A stretch of DNA of 64,000 bases from Cryptomeria japonica (GCF_030272615.1 NC_081414.1:664917938-664981937), one strand, 5' to 3'; shown: positions 45,851-59,976, counted from the first letter of the stretch. Notes: generated by a model from the sequence alone, not told the origin. Made by a program: numbers and translations.

Positions 45851-48800
45851 GTCTCAAGTCCTCTTAAATCTAAATCCTAACATCTTGAGGAAAAGATCTT
45901 GTAGATCATGATGAACAAGGAAGGTTTGAAGTTCAATAGAGAAAACTATAGGATATGGAGCGAAAAAATGAAGCTTTAAATCAAGAGTCTAGGAAGTCAG
46001 TATTGGGATCATCTAGAAACTTAGTATGTTTCACCTACTGGAACTTTGTCTAATGATCAACTGAAATAACAAGAAAATCATCAACCATTGGAGGCTATTG
46101 TAAGTTCCCTGTCTGATGTTGAATATGTAGATGTTCATGGTCTTGAAACTGCATATGAAGTATGGAAAAAACTTGAAGAGATTTATAGTGGTGATGAACA
46201 TGTTAAGATTGCTAAAGAGGAGAGCCTAAGAGGAAAGTATGATGACATGAGAATGTCTGAAGGTGAGAATATCCAACAGTATGGTCAAAGGATAAAAGAG
46301 ATAATTGGTGAAATAAAGAGTGCAGGAGGGAAAGTGGAAGATGCCACAGTGATCAGTAAGGTACTGAGAACCTTGCTACCGCTCTATGTTATCCGAGTTG
46401 CAGCTATTCAGGAGCTGAAGTCCATTGACAAAACTAAGGTAACTCTTGACTCTATCATTGGCAAACTTACTTCTTTTGAATTAAATGGCTATGATGGTAG
46501 TGTACAAAAATCAGAATCTACATTCAAAGCTTCTGTCTCTAACCCATTTGTGAGAAAAATTAGAGATACTTGTCATGGCTATGAATCTAGATCCAGCAAA
46601 GATGTTGATGATGAAGACAACTTAGTGTAACTTGAAGCATTGTTGGCAAAACGACTACCTAGAGGCACTGGGAACTACCTTTAAAATTTTTTGCATGCAA
46701 CAAGATTGGTCATATAGAAGCTAATTATCCTAATGGTGAAAATGAACACAAGAGATAAAAAATCAAGAAGTATAAGGGTAAAGGCAAGAAAGATTCTCCT
46801 ATAGCAATTGACAGTGGTATCACTGATGAATAATCTGATGATGATTCTAGTGAAGATATTGTGTTTGTAACTATTAAGGAAGAGAAAGCTGATCAGAAGA
46901 CACTAGTGTCCAAGATGGATAACTTTGATGATTGGATCATTGATAGTGGTTGTTCACATCATATGACTGGTGATCAGAGAAAATTTATTTCCTTTAAGGA
47001 ATTTGATGGTTGTGTTGTTAGATTTGGCAATGAATCACCTTGTATGGTTAAAGGTAAGGGATTTATTTCTTTTAATGGGAAGAGCAATGTTGATGATGTT
47101 TATTGGGTTGAAGGTCTAAAGAACAATCTTCTAAGTGTGGCACAACATAATGAAAGTGGATACCCACTAGAGTTTAAAAATGGTATGTGCAAAATCTTTA
47201 ACAACAAAGGTGAATTGATTGCAACCGGGAAACAAACCAGAGGTAATCTATTTCATCTTAATCCTAAAGTTAGCAACTGTTTGATTGCAAAGATAGATGA
47301 TAGTTGTCTTTGACATAGGAGATTTTGTCATATAAAATTTGATAACATTGTTAAAGTGAGAAAGTCCAAGACACTAAGAGGTCTGCCTCAGCTAGACAAA
47401 CCAATTAATGCTCTTTGCAAAGAATGTTAATTAGGAAAGATGACTTCTTCAACTTTCAAGAGAAAGTCCTCAGCAGAGAACTTGTTAGAATTGGTTCATA
47501 CAGATCTATGTGGACCAATAAGAAAAAGAAGCATTCAAGGTGACAGATATTTCATTATCTTCACTGATGATTGCTCAAGGATGATGTGGGTCACATTCTT
47601 GAAGGATAAGAATGAAGCTTTTGGTAAGTTCAAGGCATTCAAGGCCTTAGCTGAGAAAGAGAGTGGAAAAAAGATAAAATGTTTGAGAACAGATCAAGGC
47701 AGTGAATTTACTTCTGACGAATTCACTAAGTATTGTGATGACAATGGTATCAAACAACAACTTTCTGCACCAAGGACACCACAACAGAATGGTATCGCAG
47801 ATAGGAACAATGGGTCAATGGCTGAAGCTTCTAGGACAATGTTGATACAAGGAGGTGTAGCAAAAACATTTTGGAAAGAATTTGTAAGTACAACTGTCTA
47901 CATAATGAATCAAGTTCTGGTGAAAAGAGGTAAGGACAAGACCCCTTATGAATATTGATATGGAAGATCACCTGATGTTAGCTATTTTAAGATATTTGGT
48001 AGCAAATGTTTTATTAAAAGAGGTGATTACATTAGTAAGTTTGAAGCTAAGAGTGATGAAGGCATATTTCTTGGCTATTCCACCAAGAGCAAGGCCTACA
48101 AATGCTTCAACAACCAGACACAGAGAATTGTTGAGATTGTTGATGTTTGAGTAGATGAATGTCCTGAAGTCTCAGAAGGAACTAGTTTCGTAAAAAAGAA
48201 TGAAGATCCTTACATTTTTCTTTTTGAACCTGAAACTGTTAAATCAGAAACCGGTAAAGAAAATTTTGATGCACTTGTTCAACCGGAACAAATAAATTCA
48301 GAAGAAGATGATAATGAAGAATCTGAACCTGAAGAGAATGATCATGGTGTTCCTAAATATGGGAGACTAAATCATAGTCCTGCATAGATTATTGGGGATA
48401 AGGATGATAGAGTACTAACTAGAAGAAGAATAAGAGAGAACTCTTACATGTTCTCCACCATTGAACCAAGAAGTGCTAAGGAGGCATTTGGTGATGATCA
48501 TTGGGTTAAAGCTATGGAGGAGGAATTGGATCAAATTGAAAAGAACAACACTTGGATCTTGTTACCTCGACCAGTAAATAAAAATGTTATAGGTACTAAA
48601 TGGGTATTTAGAAACAAGTTAAATGAAGATGGTGTTATAGTTCGTAACAAGGCAAGATTAGTCTGCAAAGGTTATGCGCAAGAAGAAGGAGAATATTATG
48701 GCGAAACTTTTGCACCAGTAGCAAGATAGATGTTAAGTTTGTATTTTTGAATGGGATATTGGAAGAAGAGGTATACATATAGCAGCTGGATGGTTATGCT

Positions 48801-49454
48801 TTAACAGATGAGAAAGACATGGTATGTAGATTGCATAAAGCTTTGTACGGATTAAAACAGGAACCCAGAGCATGGTATGAAAGGCTTCATACACATCTAA
48901 TGAAGATAGGCTTTGCAAGAACTAGTGATGATAGTAATATTTATCTCAAGTTTGAAGGAGATGAAATACTGGTCAGTGAAGTATTTGTTGATGATATTAT
49001 TTTTGGAGGTAATGATGTCATGAGCAATAGTTTTGCAGATGAAATGAAATATGAGTTTGAAATGTCTTTAATAGGGGAAATAAAAAAATTATAGGCTTGC
49101 AGATACAAAATATGAAGAATGGTATTTTCATTACACAATCTAAGTATGTGAAACAGATTTTGAAGACTTTTGGCATGAGTGACTGTAAACCAGTTGGAAC
49201 GCCAATGGTTACAGGTTATAAGTTGTCCAAGGATGATGAATCTAAGTCTAATGATGAAAAGGAATACAGTCCAATGATTGGCAAATTACACTATGTTGTT
49301 CACAGTAGACCAGATATAGCCCATGCAGTTGGTATAGTTGTTGGATTCTAGAAGAATCCAAAGGAAGCACATATGATAGAAACCAAGAGAATTTTTAGAT
49401 ATCTGAAAGGTATTGTTGACTATGGCTTATGGTATCCATATGGAGGAAACTTTG

Positions 49455-51272
49455 TGTAGTCACATAAATCTGTCCACTTAATTAAATGAATACTTAGTAT
49501 TTATTTGATTATTTAACCATCAATTAATAATTAATTAAATTAATATTTAATTAATTCATCTTAACCCTATTCTCCTATTAATTAAATAAATTATTCAATT
49601 TATTTGATTTAATTCACTTAACCAAATTCAGACCATTAATTAAATAAATAAATCATATTTATTTAATTAAATCTTCTCTCACATTTAAATAAATTAATAT
49701 TTATTTAAAACCCCCAAAATCCCACCTCTCACATTTAAATAAATAAATCATTTATTTAAATCACCTTTATCCTCCACCCACTTGCATTTTCCTACAAAAG
49801 CAAATTGCACAATTATTTTAAATAAATAATTTATTTAAATCACCTTTATCCTCCACCCACTTGTATTTTCCTACAAAAGCAAGTTGCACAACTATTTTAA
49901 ATAAATTATTTATTTAAAATCCTATTTATCCTCACCCACTTGAAACCTTTAATGGTTTCCCTTAAAGTAGTCAAACTTGATGGCTTTAAAGTCTTCAAAC
50001 TTGATGGCTTCCTTCTATAATCTTCTTAAGACTTTAATGGTTTTCCTTAAAGTCTTCAAGCCTTTAATGGTTTCCCTCAAAGTCTTCAAGCATTTTAAAT
50101 GCTTTATCTTCATTTTTCTCATTTAAATAAATTAATATTTATTTAAATATTTATCCAAATTCAACTTACACCATTTAATTGAAATAAATGATTTTATTTT
50201 AATTGAAAATACCAAAATTTCTCCCACTTGCATTTTCCTACAAAATCCACTTATATGCCTAAACCCCTTCTAGATTCTTCTAAACCCTTCCTAATTAGCC
50301 TAATCCATCCCCTAAATATTGTCACATTCCTAAGCAAATTGGAGTCACTTCTCAAAGACTCCAAAGTCTTTGAAAAGCAATTAATGCTTTGTGTGTTCAA
50401 CAAATTAACCCTCAAAGTCTTTGATAACCATTGAAGGCTTTCAACCTTCAACCACTTAATCCCCAAAGTCTCCAATAACCATTAATGGTTACCTCAAACC
50501 CTCCCACATGGTTAAAACATTTGTTTTGACTCAACCTCTACCCAACCCAAGGGTCTCATCAAGCCTTTAATGCTTTGACCATGATTATCTCTTAATCATT
50601 TGCACAAAGGTTTATCCTTGCATTAACTCCTAATCCAGTGGGTAATCCTAATTTAGACTTGACCCTTACCTTCTAGATAACCATGAGGTCTTCTCAGGCC
50701 TTTAATGCCTCCAATCTCTTCTCTCAACCCAATCCTATGTTGACACTTGTCACCATTTTATTGGTGCCAATTGTGCACATGGATCCCCAACTTTCAAACT
50801 TGGCCCTTGATTAAACCATTCAATCTTAACCCTTCATTTCCCCATTTCTTCTATAAATAGAACCCTTCTCCTCAAGCAAAGGGAAGCATTTTAGAGTATT
50901 GTTGTTATACTGGCATTAGCATAGAGCTTTTTCATAGCATCACTATCTACTCTAGCATAGTATTTAGCTTTTCATTTCATATTTGAAGCTTAGTATTAAA
51001 TCTCAATCCTCCATAAGCATCCATAGTGCAAAAAGCTGCTGAGAGCTACACTCATTTGGGACTTGGAGAGGAGAGGAACAAGGGAGGAGCAACTATGAGC
51101 ATCTTGATTAGCTATTTCATTTTATGTTTATATGCTTTCTATTTCATGCTTAATATCTCTCTTGATATGCCTGTTTAGGATAATCTTTTGTTGCTAACAC
51201 TAACGTTTGTTTCTTGTGCTCTTGTGTGTGTTGCCATCAAACAGATTTTCTAATCCTTTTTGCAGAGCATCA
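49455..51272 (+). mobile_element. Solo LTR inserted in copia A
   Basis: Begins TGTAGTCACATAAAT, ends GCAGAGCATCA (TG...CA), and is flanked by CTTTG on both sides (49450-49454, 51273-51277). The flanks belong to the RT/RNase H part of element A, whose frame resumes directly after. Length 1818 bases. A TATA box, CTATAAATAGAA, is near 50853. AT-rich (ATTTAAATAAAT words) on the left, with repeated 'aaagtcttcaa' words at 49970-50090. Orientation set by the TATA box. It arose by LTR-LTR recombination of a full element. Confidence 0.9.
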
Positions 51273-51736
51273 CTTTGATTTAAAGGTGTACACAGATGCT
51301 GATTGGGCAGGAAATGTTGATGACCGGAAAAGCACTACCGATGGAGCATTATTTCTAGGAGGAAGGCTTGTTTCATGGAGTAGTAAGAAGTAGAGTTGTA
51401 CTTCACAATCTATTGCTGAAGCTAAGTATGTTGCAGCTTATATGAATTGAACATAGGCTATTTGGATGAGGCACATTTTGGAAGGTTTTAAGATTAAAAT
51501 ATTAGAACCCATAAAGATTTTATGTGATAATAAAAGTGCCATAAATATTTCTAAGAATCCTATTTTGCACGCTTGCACCAAGCACATTGAATTAAAGTAT
51601 CATTTCTTGAGGGAAAAATTTCAAAGTAAAGATGTTATCTTAGAGCATGTTTCTACCAAGGAGCAGCTTGCAGATATCTTTATCAAACCTCTACCTAAGA
51701 CTACATTTGAGTGTCTTAGAAGTCAACTAGGGGTTG

Positions 51737-53156
51737 TGATGAATAATGATGAACAACAGATACCCTAACTGGTACTAAGAGGGGGGGGTGAATCAGTACA
51801 GGCAAAAAATTTCTCCACAACTTATCAAGTTAAAGCAATACCAACTGATTGTCATCATTATTGAACTTAACCATGGCAATACCGGTTAAACATAGTCAGA
51901 CATCAGACATCATAAACTAATAAGTCTGAACACTTCAACTACATTCAATACTTGATATCAACTTCACCCATAAACTTATACATGTGGTATACCAGTAATA
52001 CCATAACCTAATAACTCTGCATGCTTAATCTTTCAACCAAATAATACATACACATACATGAAAAATGCATAACACATAACACACAGATTTTTCACGTGGA
52101 AACCCAAATAGGAAAAACCACGGTGGGAGTGAATACCCACAAGCTTGTTTTTTAACTCTTTTGAAGCTTTCTCTGTTAGGAGCCTAGTCCAGTTAAAGAC
52201 TTTACAATAAGTTTCTACTAGGAACCGATCTTGTTAAAGATCACCCGGTTAAGGGATGGCTATATACCCTATTAAAGTTTGAAACCCTGTTAAAGGTTAC
52301 CTCGGTAGAGGATTTGAAGAACTCAATGATCTTGAGTTACTTGGTTAAAGGTTTTACAATAAGCCTATTAAAGCTACCCGGTAAAGGGATTTTCCAACTA
52401 TTTAAATGATTAGAAGACAACAGGTAAAACTTATGATCTGATAACAGGACTACATGCCAAGGCAGATCCTTTTCAATTCCTCTACTCTGCAATCACACTC
52501 TGCAGTTCTCTGCTTATTGGTCTGGCAAGTATCTAATCACTTGGATACACACACACAATGTTTTGCCAACAACTTTACAATAACAAACATCATCAACCTT
52601 ATAGACATCAGTTAGGTCGGCAGCATAAACCCAAAACCCTAAGAATCTTAGGTTTACAACACAGGCGGTCCAATCCTGACCATCCAAACACATTGCATAG
52701 AGTATTACGATTTCAAATAGATCACAAGACAATCTGCATTGTTCATTCTTCACCACACATGGGAATCAGTAACCCATCACGCTCTCTTCTGATACCACCA
52801 AGAAGAATGATCATTCCCGAGGTAGACTTCAAATGTAGTCGATCTTCTCATGCAAGATCCTAAAGGAAATCATTCACGTGCACAAGGCTGACGTGGCACC
52901 TTGATCTTACTCATATCTCTTAGCTAACTCATCATAGAGTATCATCGGCTATATTGCACAAGCTGGATTGCCAAACCGATAACCCTAGAGCTGAGACTAC
53001 CAATAGGTAGTCACACTTAGTGAAACCTTGGCACCAGTTCACTACATCTCCTCATACCTCTTCATACCAATTCACTTGAACTTATTGACATCAATGACAA
53101 CATATATTATCATCATATCAACATGTCAGTTCATCAAATGCCAAAAATATCCAACA
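51737..53156 (-). repeat. 3' LTR of copia element B
   Basis: 1420 bases, on the minus strand TGTTGGATATTTTTGG to TTATTCATCA. A polypurine tract (minus strand AGGGGGAGAT) sits next to it at about 53157-53166. Confidence 0.85.
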
Positions 53157-53422
53157 ATCTCCCCCTATGGCATTGATGGCAATACTCAGTGTAGCATTGC
53201 AACTGAAAACATCATAGACCGGTGTATCTTCATCATTAGATATCTTCTCCCCATACATCAGATATCTTCTCCCCCTTTGACAACAATGCCAAAGTGGAGG
53301 CACAAGCTTCCATAATCTACTATGTTGCTCCCCCTAAGGAGTAGCATCCTTGAACACATCAATCTTGAAAGATTTGTCAATATAATACTTGACTGATGTA
53401 GAGCACACAACTTTAGATGACT

Positions 53423-56400
53423 TCATGAAGGGGCTTTTTCCCCTAATTCACCTCTCAAATACGTAAATGTAGTCTTTAGTAAGGGCTTAGTGAATATATC
53501 TACTAGCTACTCCTTACTACAAACATGTTGTAGTACAACCTCCTTATTCTAAACTTTCTCTCTCAATAAGTGATATTTAAGCTCAATGTGATTAGTTCTA
53601 GCATGCAATACCCGATTCTTGGAAATATTTATTGCACTTGTGTTGTCACAAAATATATTCACCGGTTTAGATACAGGTACTTTGAAACCTTCCAATACAT
53701 GTTTCATCCAGATTGCTTGAGTACAATTCATAAATGCTACCACATATTCTACTTTAGCTGTAGATTGGGAAATACAACTCTTCTTCTTACTTGTCCATGG
53801 TACTAATCTTCCACCAAGAAAGAACTCTCCACTGGTTGTGCTCTTTCGGTCGTCTACATTACCTGCCCAATCGACATCGGTATATACTTTGAGATTATAG
53901 TGACCATTATATGGATACCACAATCCATAATCAACTGTTCCTTTCAGATATCTAAGAATCCTCTTGACAGCTACCAAGTGGGATTCTCTTGGACACTTCT
54001 GAAAATGAGCTACTATGCCCACTGCATGAGCAATATCTAGTCTGCTATGCACCACATAGTGCAGCTTGTCGATCATTGACCAATACTCCTTTTCATTCAC
54101 CAACATTGAATCATCTTCCTTAGTCAGTTTACAGCCAGTCATCATCGGTGTACCAACCAGTTTTCTTTCCTCCATGCCAAAAGTCTTCAATACCTCTTTG
54201 ACATACTTGGACTGGGTAATAAAGAGACCCTCTTTCATTTGTTGAATCTATAGACCAATGAAGAACTTTATCTCTCTTATCAAAGACATCTCAAACTCTT
54301 TCTTCATTTCATCTACAAATGCATGACTCATTTTATCATCTTCTCCAAAGATTATGTCATCCACAAACACTTCATAGATCAGAATCTGATCACCTTCTGA
54401 TTTCAAGTAGATGTTTTTATCTTCACTTGTTCTTTGAAATCTAATCTTCACAAGATGAGAGTGTAATCTTTCATACCATGCCCTAGGTACTTGTTTTAGT
54501 CCATACAGGTCTTTGTGTAATCTACACACCATCTCACTATCTTTTGATAAGGCAAACCCTTCTGGTTGCTCTATATACACTTCCTCTTCTAGGATTCCAT
54601 TCAGAAAAGCAGACTTCACATCCATTTGATAAACCTTAAATCCTTTAAATGCTGTAAATGCAAGTAACATATGAACACCTTCTAGTATAGCCATAGGAGC
54701 AAAGGTTTCTCCACAGTCTTCTCCCTCCTCCTGAGCATATCCCTTGCATACAAGCCTACCCTTGTTCCTTAAAACTATGCCTTATTCATTCAGCTTATTC
54801 TTGAAGACCCATTTGGTATCTATGACATTTTTATGTTCTGGTCTAAGCACCAAAGACCATGTTGCATTCTTTTCTATCTGTTCTAGCTCCTCTTCCATTG
54901 CTTTAATCCAGTCTTCATTTGTAAGAGCTTCTCTGGAAGTCTTGGGTTCAAATTCAGAAATCATGCAAGAGTTCTCCTTCACTTTTTTTTCTTGTGAGTA
55001 TCCTTGCATCTTTATCTCCTATGATTTTCTTTGGATCATGATGTAGCTTCACATATCTAGGAATGACTCTAGTCTGATATGCTATCTTTTCTTCTTCTTC
55101 TTCACTTACTATAGCTTCTACCAGTATAGGAACACTGAGATATTTACAAGTTTCTTTCTTAACCGGTTTCTAGAAGGCTATACTCGGTTCATCTTCCACT
55201 TCTTTGTTGCATGTTTGCATGTTTCCTCAGATTCCTTAGGGGATTCATCAACCTTGACGTTGATACTTTCAAAAAAATTCTGAGTTCTATTATTGTAGCA
55301 CTTGAGAGCTTTGCTCTTAGTGGAATATCCCAGAAATATTCCTTCATCACATTTTGCATTAAATTTTCTCAAATCCTCACCTCTCTTGATATAGCACTTA
55401 CTACCAAACACTTTAAAGTAACTCATAGTGGGAGTTTTCCCAGTCCAATACTCATAAGGGGTTTTATCTTTGCCTTTCTTTATGAGTACCCGGTTCATAG
55501 TATAGACTATAGTGCTCACCACTTCTCTCCAAAAAGTGTGAGCAACCTTTCCTTAGATCAGTATTGTTCTCGCCGCTTCAACTACAGTCCTTTTATTTCT
55601 TTCTGCTATGTCATTCTATTGTGGTTTCCTTGGGGCAAACAACTACCTCTTGATACCATTATCTTCACAGTTATTGTTGAATTCATCAAAAATGAATTCT
55701 CCTCCTTGATCAGGTCTTAGGCATTTTATCTTTATACCCCTTTCTTTCTCTACTAATTCTTTGAAAGCTTTGAACTTTCCAAATGCTTCAAACTTGTCTT
55801 TCAAGAATGTGACCCACATAATTCTTGAGCAGTCATCAATAAGAATCATAAAATATCTATCTCCCTAAATACTTCTAGTTTTCATTGGACCACATAAATC
55901 AGTATGCACAAGATCAAGTAAATTTTCTGCTGAAAGGGACTTACCTTTAAAAGTTGAGGAAGACATCTTCCAAAGTTGACATTCTCTGCACAAAGAATTC
56001 TTAGGTTTGTTTAGCAAAGGTAATCCTCTTACCACCTTGATCTTACCGGCTTTAACAATGTTGTCAAAGTTCATATGACAGAGTCTCCTATGCCATATCC
56101 AACTATCATCAAACTTAGATATTAGACACCGACTTATCTTTGCATTCAACTAAAATAGGTTACCTCTGGTCTAGTTATTGGTGGCAATAAGTTCACCACT
56201 CTTCCCAATTATACTGCAAACTCCGCCTTTGAATTCCATAATGAGTCCTTTGTCATTTAGCTGAGCAACACTTAACAGGTTATGCTTAAGATGTTCTACC
56301 CAGTAGACATCATCTGCACTTCTCTTTCCATTCAGTGATATGGATCCTTTACCTTTCACCAAGCATGATGCATCATTGCCAAATCTGACAACACCTCCGT

Positions 56401-57508
56401 CATATTCCTCCAGAGACAGAAACTTTCTCCGGTCACCTGTCATATGGTGAGAATAGCCACTATCAATAATCCACTCATTGGAGTTGTCAATGCGAGAGAC
56501 AAGTGCTTTCTTATCAGACACTTCTTCCTTTACAGCTACAAATACTATGTCTTCATTTTCTCCATCCTCTGATTCTTCATCAGTGACACCTTCATCCACA
56601 ACAATGAGACAATTTCTTCTGTTTCCTCCTTTATACTTTCTAAACCTCTCGGGTTTATCCTTATTGTCATTGTTAGGACAATTAATAGCTATATGTCCTA
56701 TCTTATTGCAGGAAAAACATTTTAAAGGAAGTTTAACTCTATATTTTCCAGTTCCTTTTGGAAGTCTTTTAGCAAGAAGAGCTTCAAACTCCATCAGAAT
56801 CTCTTCATCATCCATATCTTTGCATTGTCTGGATTCATAACTAGTACTAGTTTCTTTTCCTTTTCTAGATGGTGCAGTAGATGCTTTAAAGGCTGACTCA
56901 GTCTTCTGAACACTGCCATCATAGCTATTCAACTCATATGCAGTTAACTTTGCAATGATAGAATCTAAGGATACCTTGGTTTTATCAATAGACCTTAGTT
57001 CCTAGATTGCAACAACTCTGATTGTATAGATCGGTAAAAATGATCTAAGGACTTTACTAACAACAGTGGTATCATCAATAGTTCCATCAATGCTTTTGAT
57101 ATCACCAACTATAGTCTTGATCCTAATGCCATATTGTTGAATGGTCTCACCTTCAACTGTCCTCATATCCTCAAATTTACCTCTAAGGCTCTCTTCTTTA
57201 GCTTTCTTTACATTCTCATCACCACCATAAATGTTTTCCAATGCATCCCATACATCCTTAGGTGTGTCCTTATCTTGTACATCAATAAACTCAATATCTG
57301 ACAGGCTGCTGATAAGAGCTTCCATGACTTGCCCATTTTCCTGGATCTCTCTCTTCTGATCATCAGTCAGAGTGCCAGTGGGAGTCACATAGGAATTCTC
57401 AACATATCTCTAGTGTTGAGAAACCATACTCTTGATGTAAATCTTCATTTTGACCTTCCACATCTTAAAGTTATCTCTATTAAACTTAGGACCTTCCCTC
57501 TTCATCAT
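53423..57508 (-). pseudogene. gag-pol polyprotein of copia B, degenerate
   Basis: Minus strand, start ATG at 57508 (MMKREGPKFN). Gag runs to about 56640 with an intact CCHC knuckle (CFSCNKIGHIAINC, near 56700). Protease WIIDSGYSHHMTG, with Tyr for the usual Cys, is near 56450. Integrase follows: LVHTDLCGP (55900), DDCSRIMWV and RPDQGGEF. Reverse transcriptase has DVKSAFLNG near 54610 and FVDDIIFG near 54350. RNase H has TDVDWAG near 53860 and a C-terminal tail to the stop at 53423. Stops interrupt it repeatedly (for example about 57000, 56169, 55862 and 54245). Otherwise it is the usual length and order of copia pol, and the domains lost in A near 48727 are present here. Confidence 0.85.
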
Positions 57509-57579
57509 TATAGCAGGATCTTTTACCTCAAGCAGTTAAGCTTATATCACTAAGGACCTGGAGTTGCTCTGATACTAAT

Positions 57580-58994
57580 TGATGAATAATGATGAACAAC
57601 AGACACCTTAACTGGTACTAAGAGTGGGGGGGTGAATCAGTACAGGCAAAAACATTCTCCACAACTTATCAAGTTAAAGCAATACCAACCGATTGTCATC
57701 ATTACTGAACTTAACCATGGCAATACCAGTTAAACACAGTAAGACATCAGACATCATCAAGTGATAAGTCTGAACACTTCAACTACATTCAATACTTGAT
57801 ATCAAATTCACCCATAAACATATACATGTGGTATACCAGTAATACCATAACCTAATAACTCTTCATGCATAATCTTTCAACCAAATAATACATACACATC
57901 ATATGAAAAATGCATAACACATAACACATAGATTTTTCACATGGAAACCCAAATGGGAAAAACCACAGTGGCAATGAATACCCACAAGCTTGTTTTTGAA
58001 CTCTTTTGAAACTCGCTCTGTTAGGAGCCTAGTCTGGTTAAAGACTTTACAATAAGGTTTTGCTAGGAACCGATCCTGTTAAAGATCACCTAGTTAAGGG
58101 ATGGCTATATACCCTCTTAAAGGTTGAAACCCTGTTAAAGGTTACCTCACTAGAGGATTTGAAGAACTCAATGATCTTGAGTCACTTGGTTAAAGGTTTT
58201 ATAATAAGCCTATTAAAGCTACTCGGTAAATGGATTTTCCAACTGTTGAAATGATTAGAAGACAATAGGTAAAACTTCTAATCTGATAACAATAGTACAT
58301 GCCAAGGTAGATCCTTTTTAGTTCCTCTACTCTGCAATCACACTCTGCAATTCTCCACTTACTGGTCTGGAAAGTATCTCATCACTTGGATACACACACA
58401 CAACTTTTTGCCAACAACTTTACAATAACAAACATCATCGACCTTGTAGACATTAGTTAGGTTGGTAATATAAACCCTAAGCATCTTAGGTTTACAACAT
58501 CGGCGGTCCAATCCTGATCATCCAAACACATTGCATAGAGTATTATGATTTCAAATAGATCACAAGACAATCTGCATCATTCATTCTTCACCGCACATGG
58601 GAATCAGTAACCCATCACGCTCTCTTCTCGTACCGCCAAGAAGAATGATCATTCCAGAGGTAGAGTTCAAATGTAGTCGATCTTCTCATGCAAGATCCTC
58701 AAGGAAATCCTTAACACACACAAGGATGATGTGGCATCTCGATCTTACTCATATCTCTTAGCAAACTTATCATAGAATATCACTGGTTGCATCACACAAG
58801 TTGGATCGCCAAACCGATAACCCTAGAGCTAAGACTGCCAACCGATAGTCACACTTAGTGAAACCCTGACACCGGTTCAGTGCATCTCCTCATACCTCTT
58901 CATATTGGTTCACTTGAACTTATTGGCATCAATCACAACATAAATTATCATCATATCAACATGTCGGTTCATCAAATGCCAAAAATATCCAGCA
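57580..58994 (-). repeat. 5' LTR of copia element B
   Basis: 1415 bases, collinear with 51737-53156. On the minus strand it is followed by the primer-binding-like TAGTATCAGAGC (about 57567-57578), one base off the initiator-Met site. Confidence 0.85.
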
Positions 58995-59388
58995 GATTGT
59001 ACCCCTTAATGAAGTGAGTTGAGCATGATGTTGATTGCATCAGTCCCTGAATCACTTGCTGAATTTTACATGGATTGATGTAGAAGTGGATGTATTCCAC
59101 AGGGGGAGCATCAAGTTGCAGTATGTTGTTGATGCACAATGAAAATTTGACATTACATGTTTTACTTTCAATCTGGCATTGGTGTCAAAGGGGGAGAAGA
59201 ATTATGTAATTGGGGAGAAAATTATGTTGGAGAATTATGTGATTCCCAAAGGGAAAGTAGCGACAAGCTGGAGATAGACAAAGCATGGCAAATACTTGGT
59301 AATGTAAACCAAGATTTCTATTCACCAATCGACAGCAACAATCAGAGGCGTTGATATGTATATTTCCATCAATGCCAAAGGCAGAGAT
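58995..59388 (+). other. 3' untranslated tail of copia A
   Basis: Resumes A's reading frame for a few codons, then non-coding with AGGGGGAG tracts (59101 and 59188), which may be polypurine priming sites before the 3' LTR at 59389. Confidence 0.6.
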
Positions 59389-59727
59389 TGTTGGCATTTG
59401 CATGAAGATTGCATTAATGATATGTTATGTTGTCATTGATGTCAATTGAATCGGTAATGGTATTTATGATATTGTTGATATTGTGTTATTATTGATACTA
59501 TCTTGTAACCGATAAGAAGATCTTTGTGGAAGATGTTGTAAACTGGTATGTAAGTATGTGAGTTGAACCGGTAGCCGGAATATAAGGTTAAACCCTTTCT
59601 ATGCAATGTAACTGATAAACCCTACCAGTTGTTTTTGTTAAACCCTAACTGATTAAGTTTGCTGAAATGGTTATGTTGGTTTAAGATCTGATGTTGAGCA
59701 ATAATGATGGTGCCACGTGTGGTCATT
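59389..59727 (+). repeat. 3' LTR of copia A, first 339 bases
   Basis: Collinear with 44382-44720 with scattered substitutions. Stops exactly where a minus-strand LTR terminus begins, so it is interrupted by insertion rather than eroded. Confidence 0.85.
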
Positions 59728-59976
59728 ATAGGAGTTGAGAAAATACAACACCATAGGAGCCTGAAGATCTTCTGCAAGCCGAATAACCTGTTACAAGGAG
59801 AAGCAATGAAGCAAAATCTAAAGAACATACAAAACACAGAGAATATGCTCAAAAAGAGAGAGCCTAATATTCACAAAAATATGTAATGTGATTCTTTCAA
59901 TGAAAAGAAAGAACTCAACCTTTAATAGGTCAAGAAACCCTAAAAAGGGAAAACCTAGGTTTGCACATAATAATTA
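59728..59976 (-). mobile_element. Minus-strand LTR fragment of the small LTR family
   Basis: Inverse of the end part of the LTR at 37796-38162, starting at its true 3' tip (ATAGGAGTTGAG). Very similar throughout, then cut at about 59976 inside the 'ataataattaatt' stretch by the gypsy-type LTR. Its other end lies beyond the window or is lost. Confidence 0.85.

Larger units (their letters stand above)
51737..58994 (-). mobile_element. Copia element B, minus strand, full length
   Basis: Same family as A, opposite orientation, inserted near the 3' end of A's coding region. LTRs are 51737-53156 (3') and 57580-58994 (5'). Flanks are GGTTG and GATTG, a 5-bp duplication with one change. Total 7.26 kb. 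Both LTRs are complete and largely identical, but the coding region has many stops. Confidence 0.9.
45908..59022 (+). pseudogene. gag-pol polyprotein of copia A, decayed and interrupted
   Basis: Starts at ATG 45908 (MMNKEGLKFN, typical of copia gag with UBN2-type domain). Gag runs to about 46630. The zinc knuckle near 46690 has lost its first and last cysteines (FFACNKIGHIEANYP). Protease motif DSGCSHHMTG lies near 46950. Integrase follows: HTDLCGP, FTDDCSRMMWV and RTDQGSEF (47490-47720). Reverse transcriptase runs from about 48448 with FVDDIIFGG near 48985. RNase H (TDADWAG, 51294 on) follows the solo LTR, and a short tail ends at 59020-59022 beyond element B. Many stops are present (for example 45982, 46628, 51394, 51448), and about 25 residues are missing near 48727, just before the DVKxxFLNG motif. 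It cannot encode active enzyme. Confidence 0.85.
44382..59727 (+). mobile_element. Copia element A, plus strand, with nested insertions
   Basis: Ty1/copia order (gag, protease, integrase, reverse transcriptase, RNase H) between a full 5' LTR (44382-45836) and the first 339 bases of a 3' LTR (59389-59727). A solo LTR (49455-51272) and copia element B (51737-58994) are inserted in its coding region. A minus-strand small-family LTR interrupts its 3' LTR at 59728. Its own length without these would be about 6 kb in this window. Confidence 0.85.
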
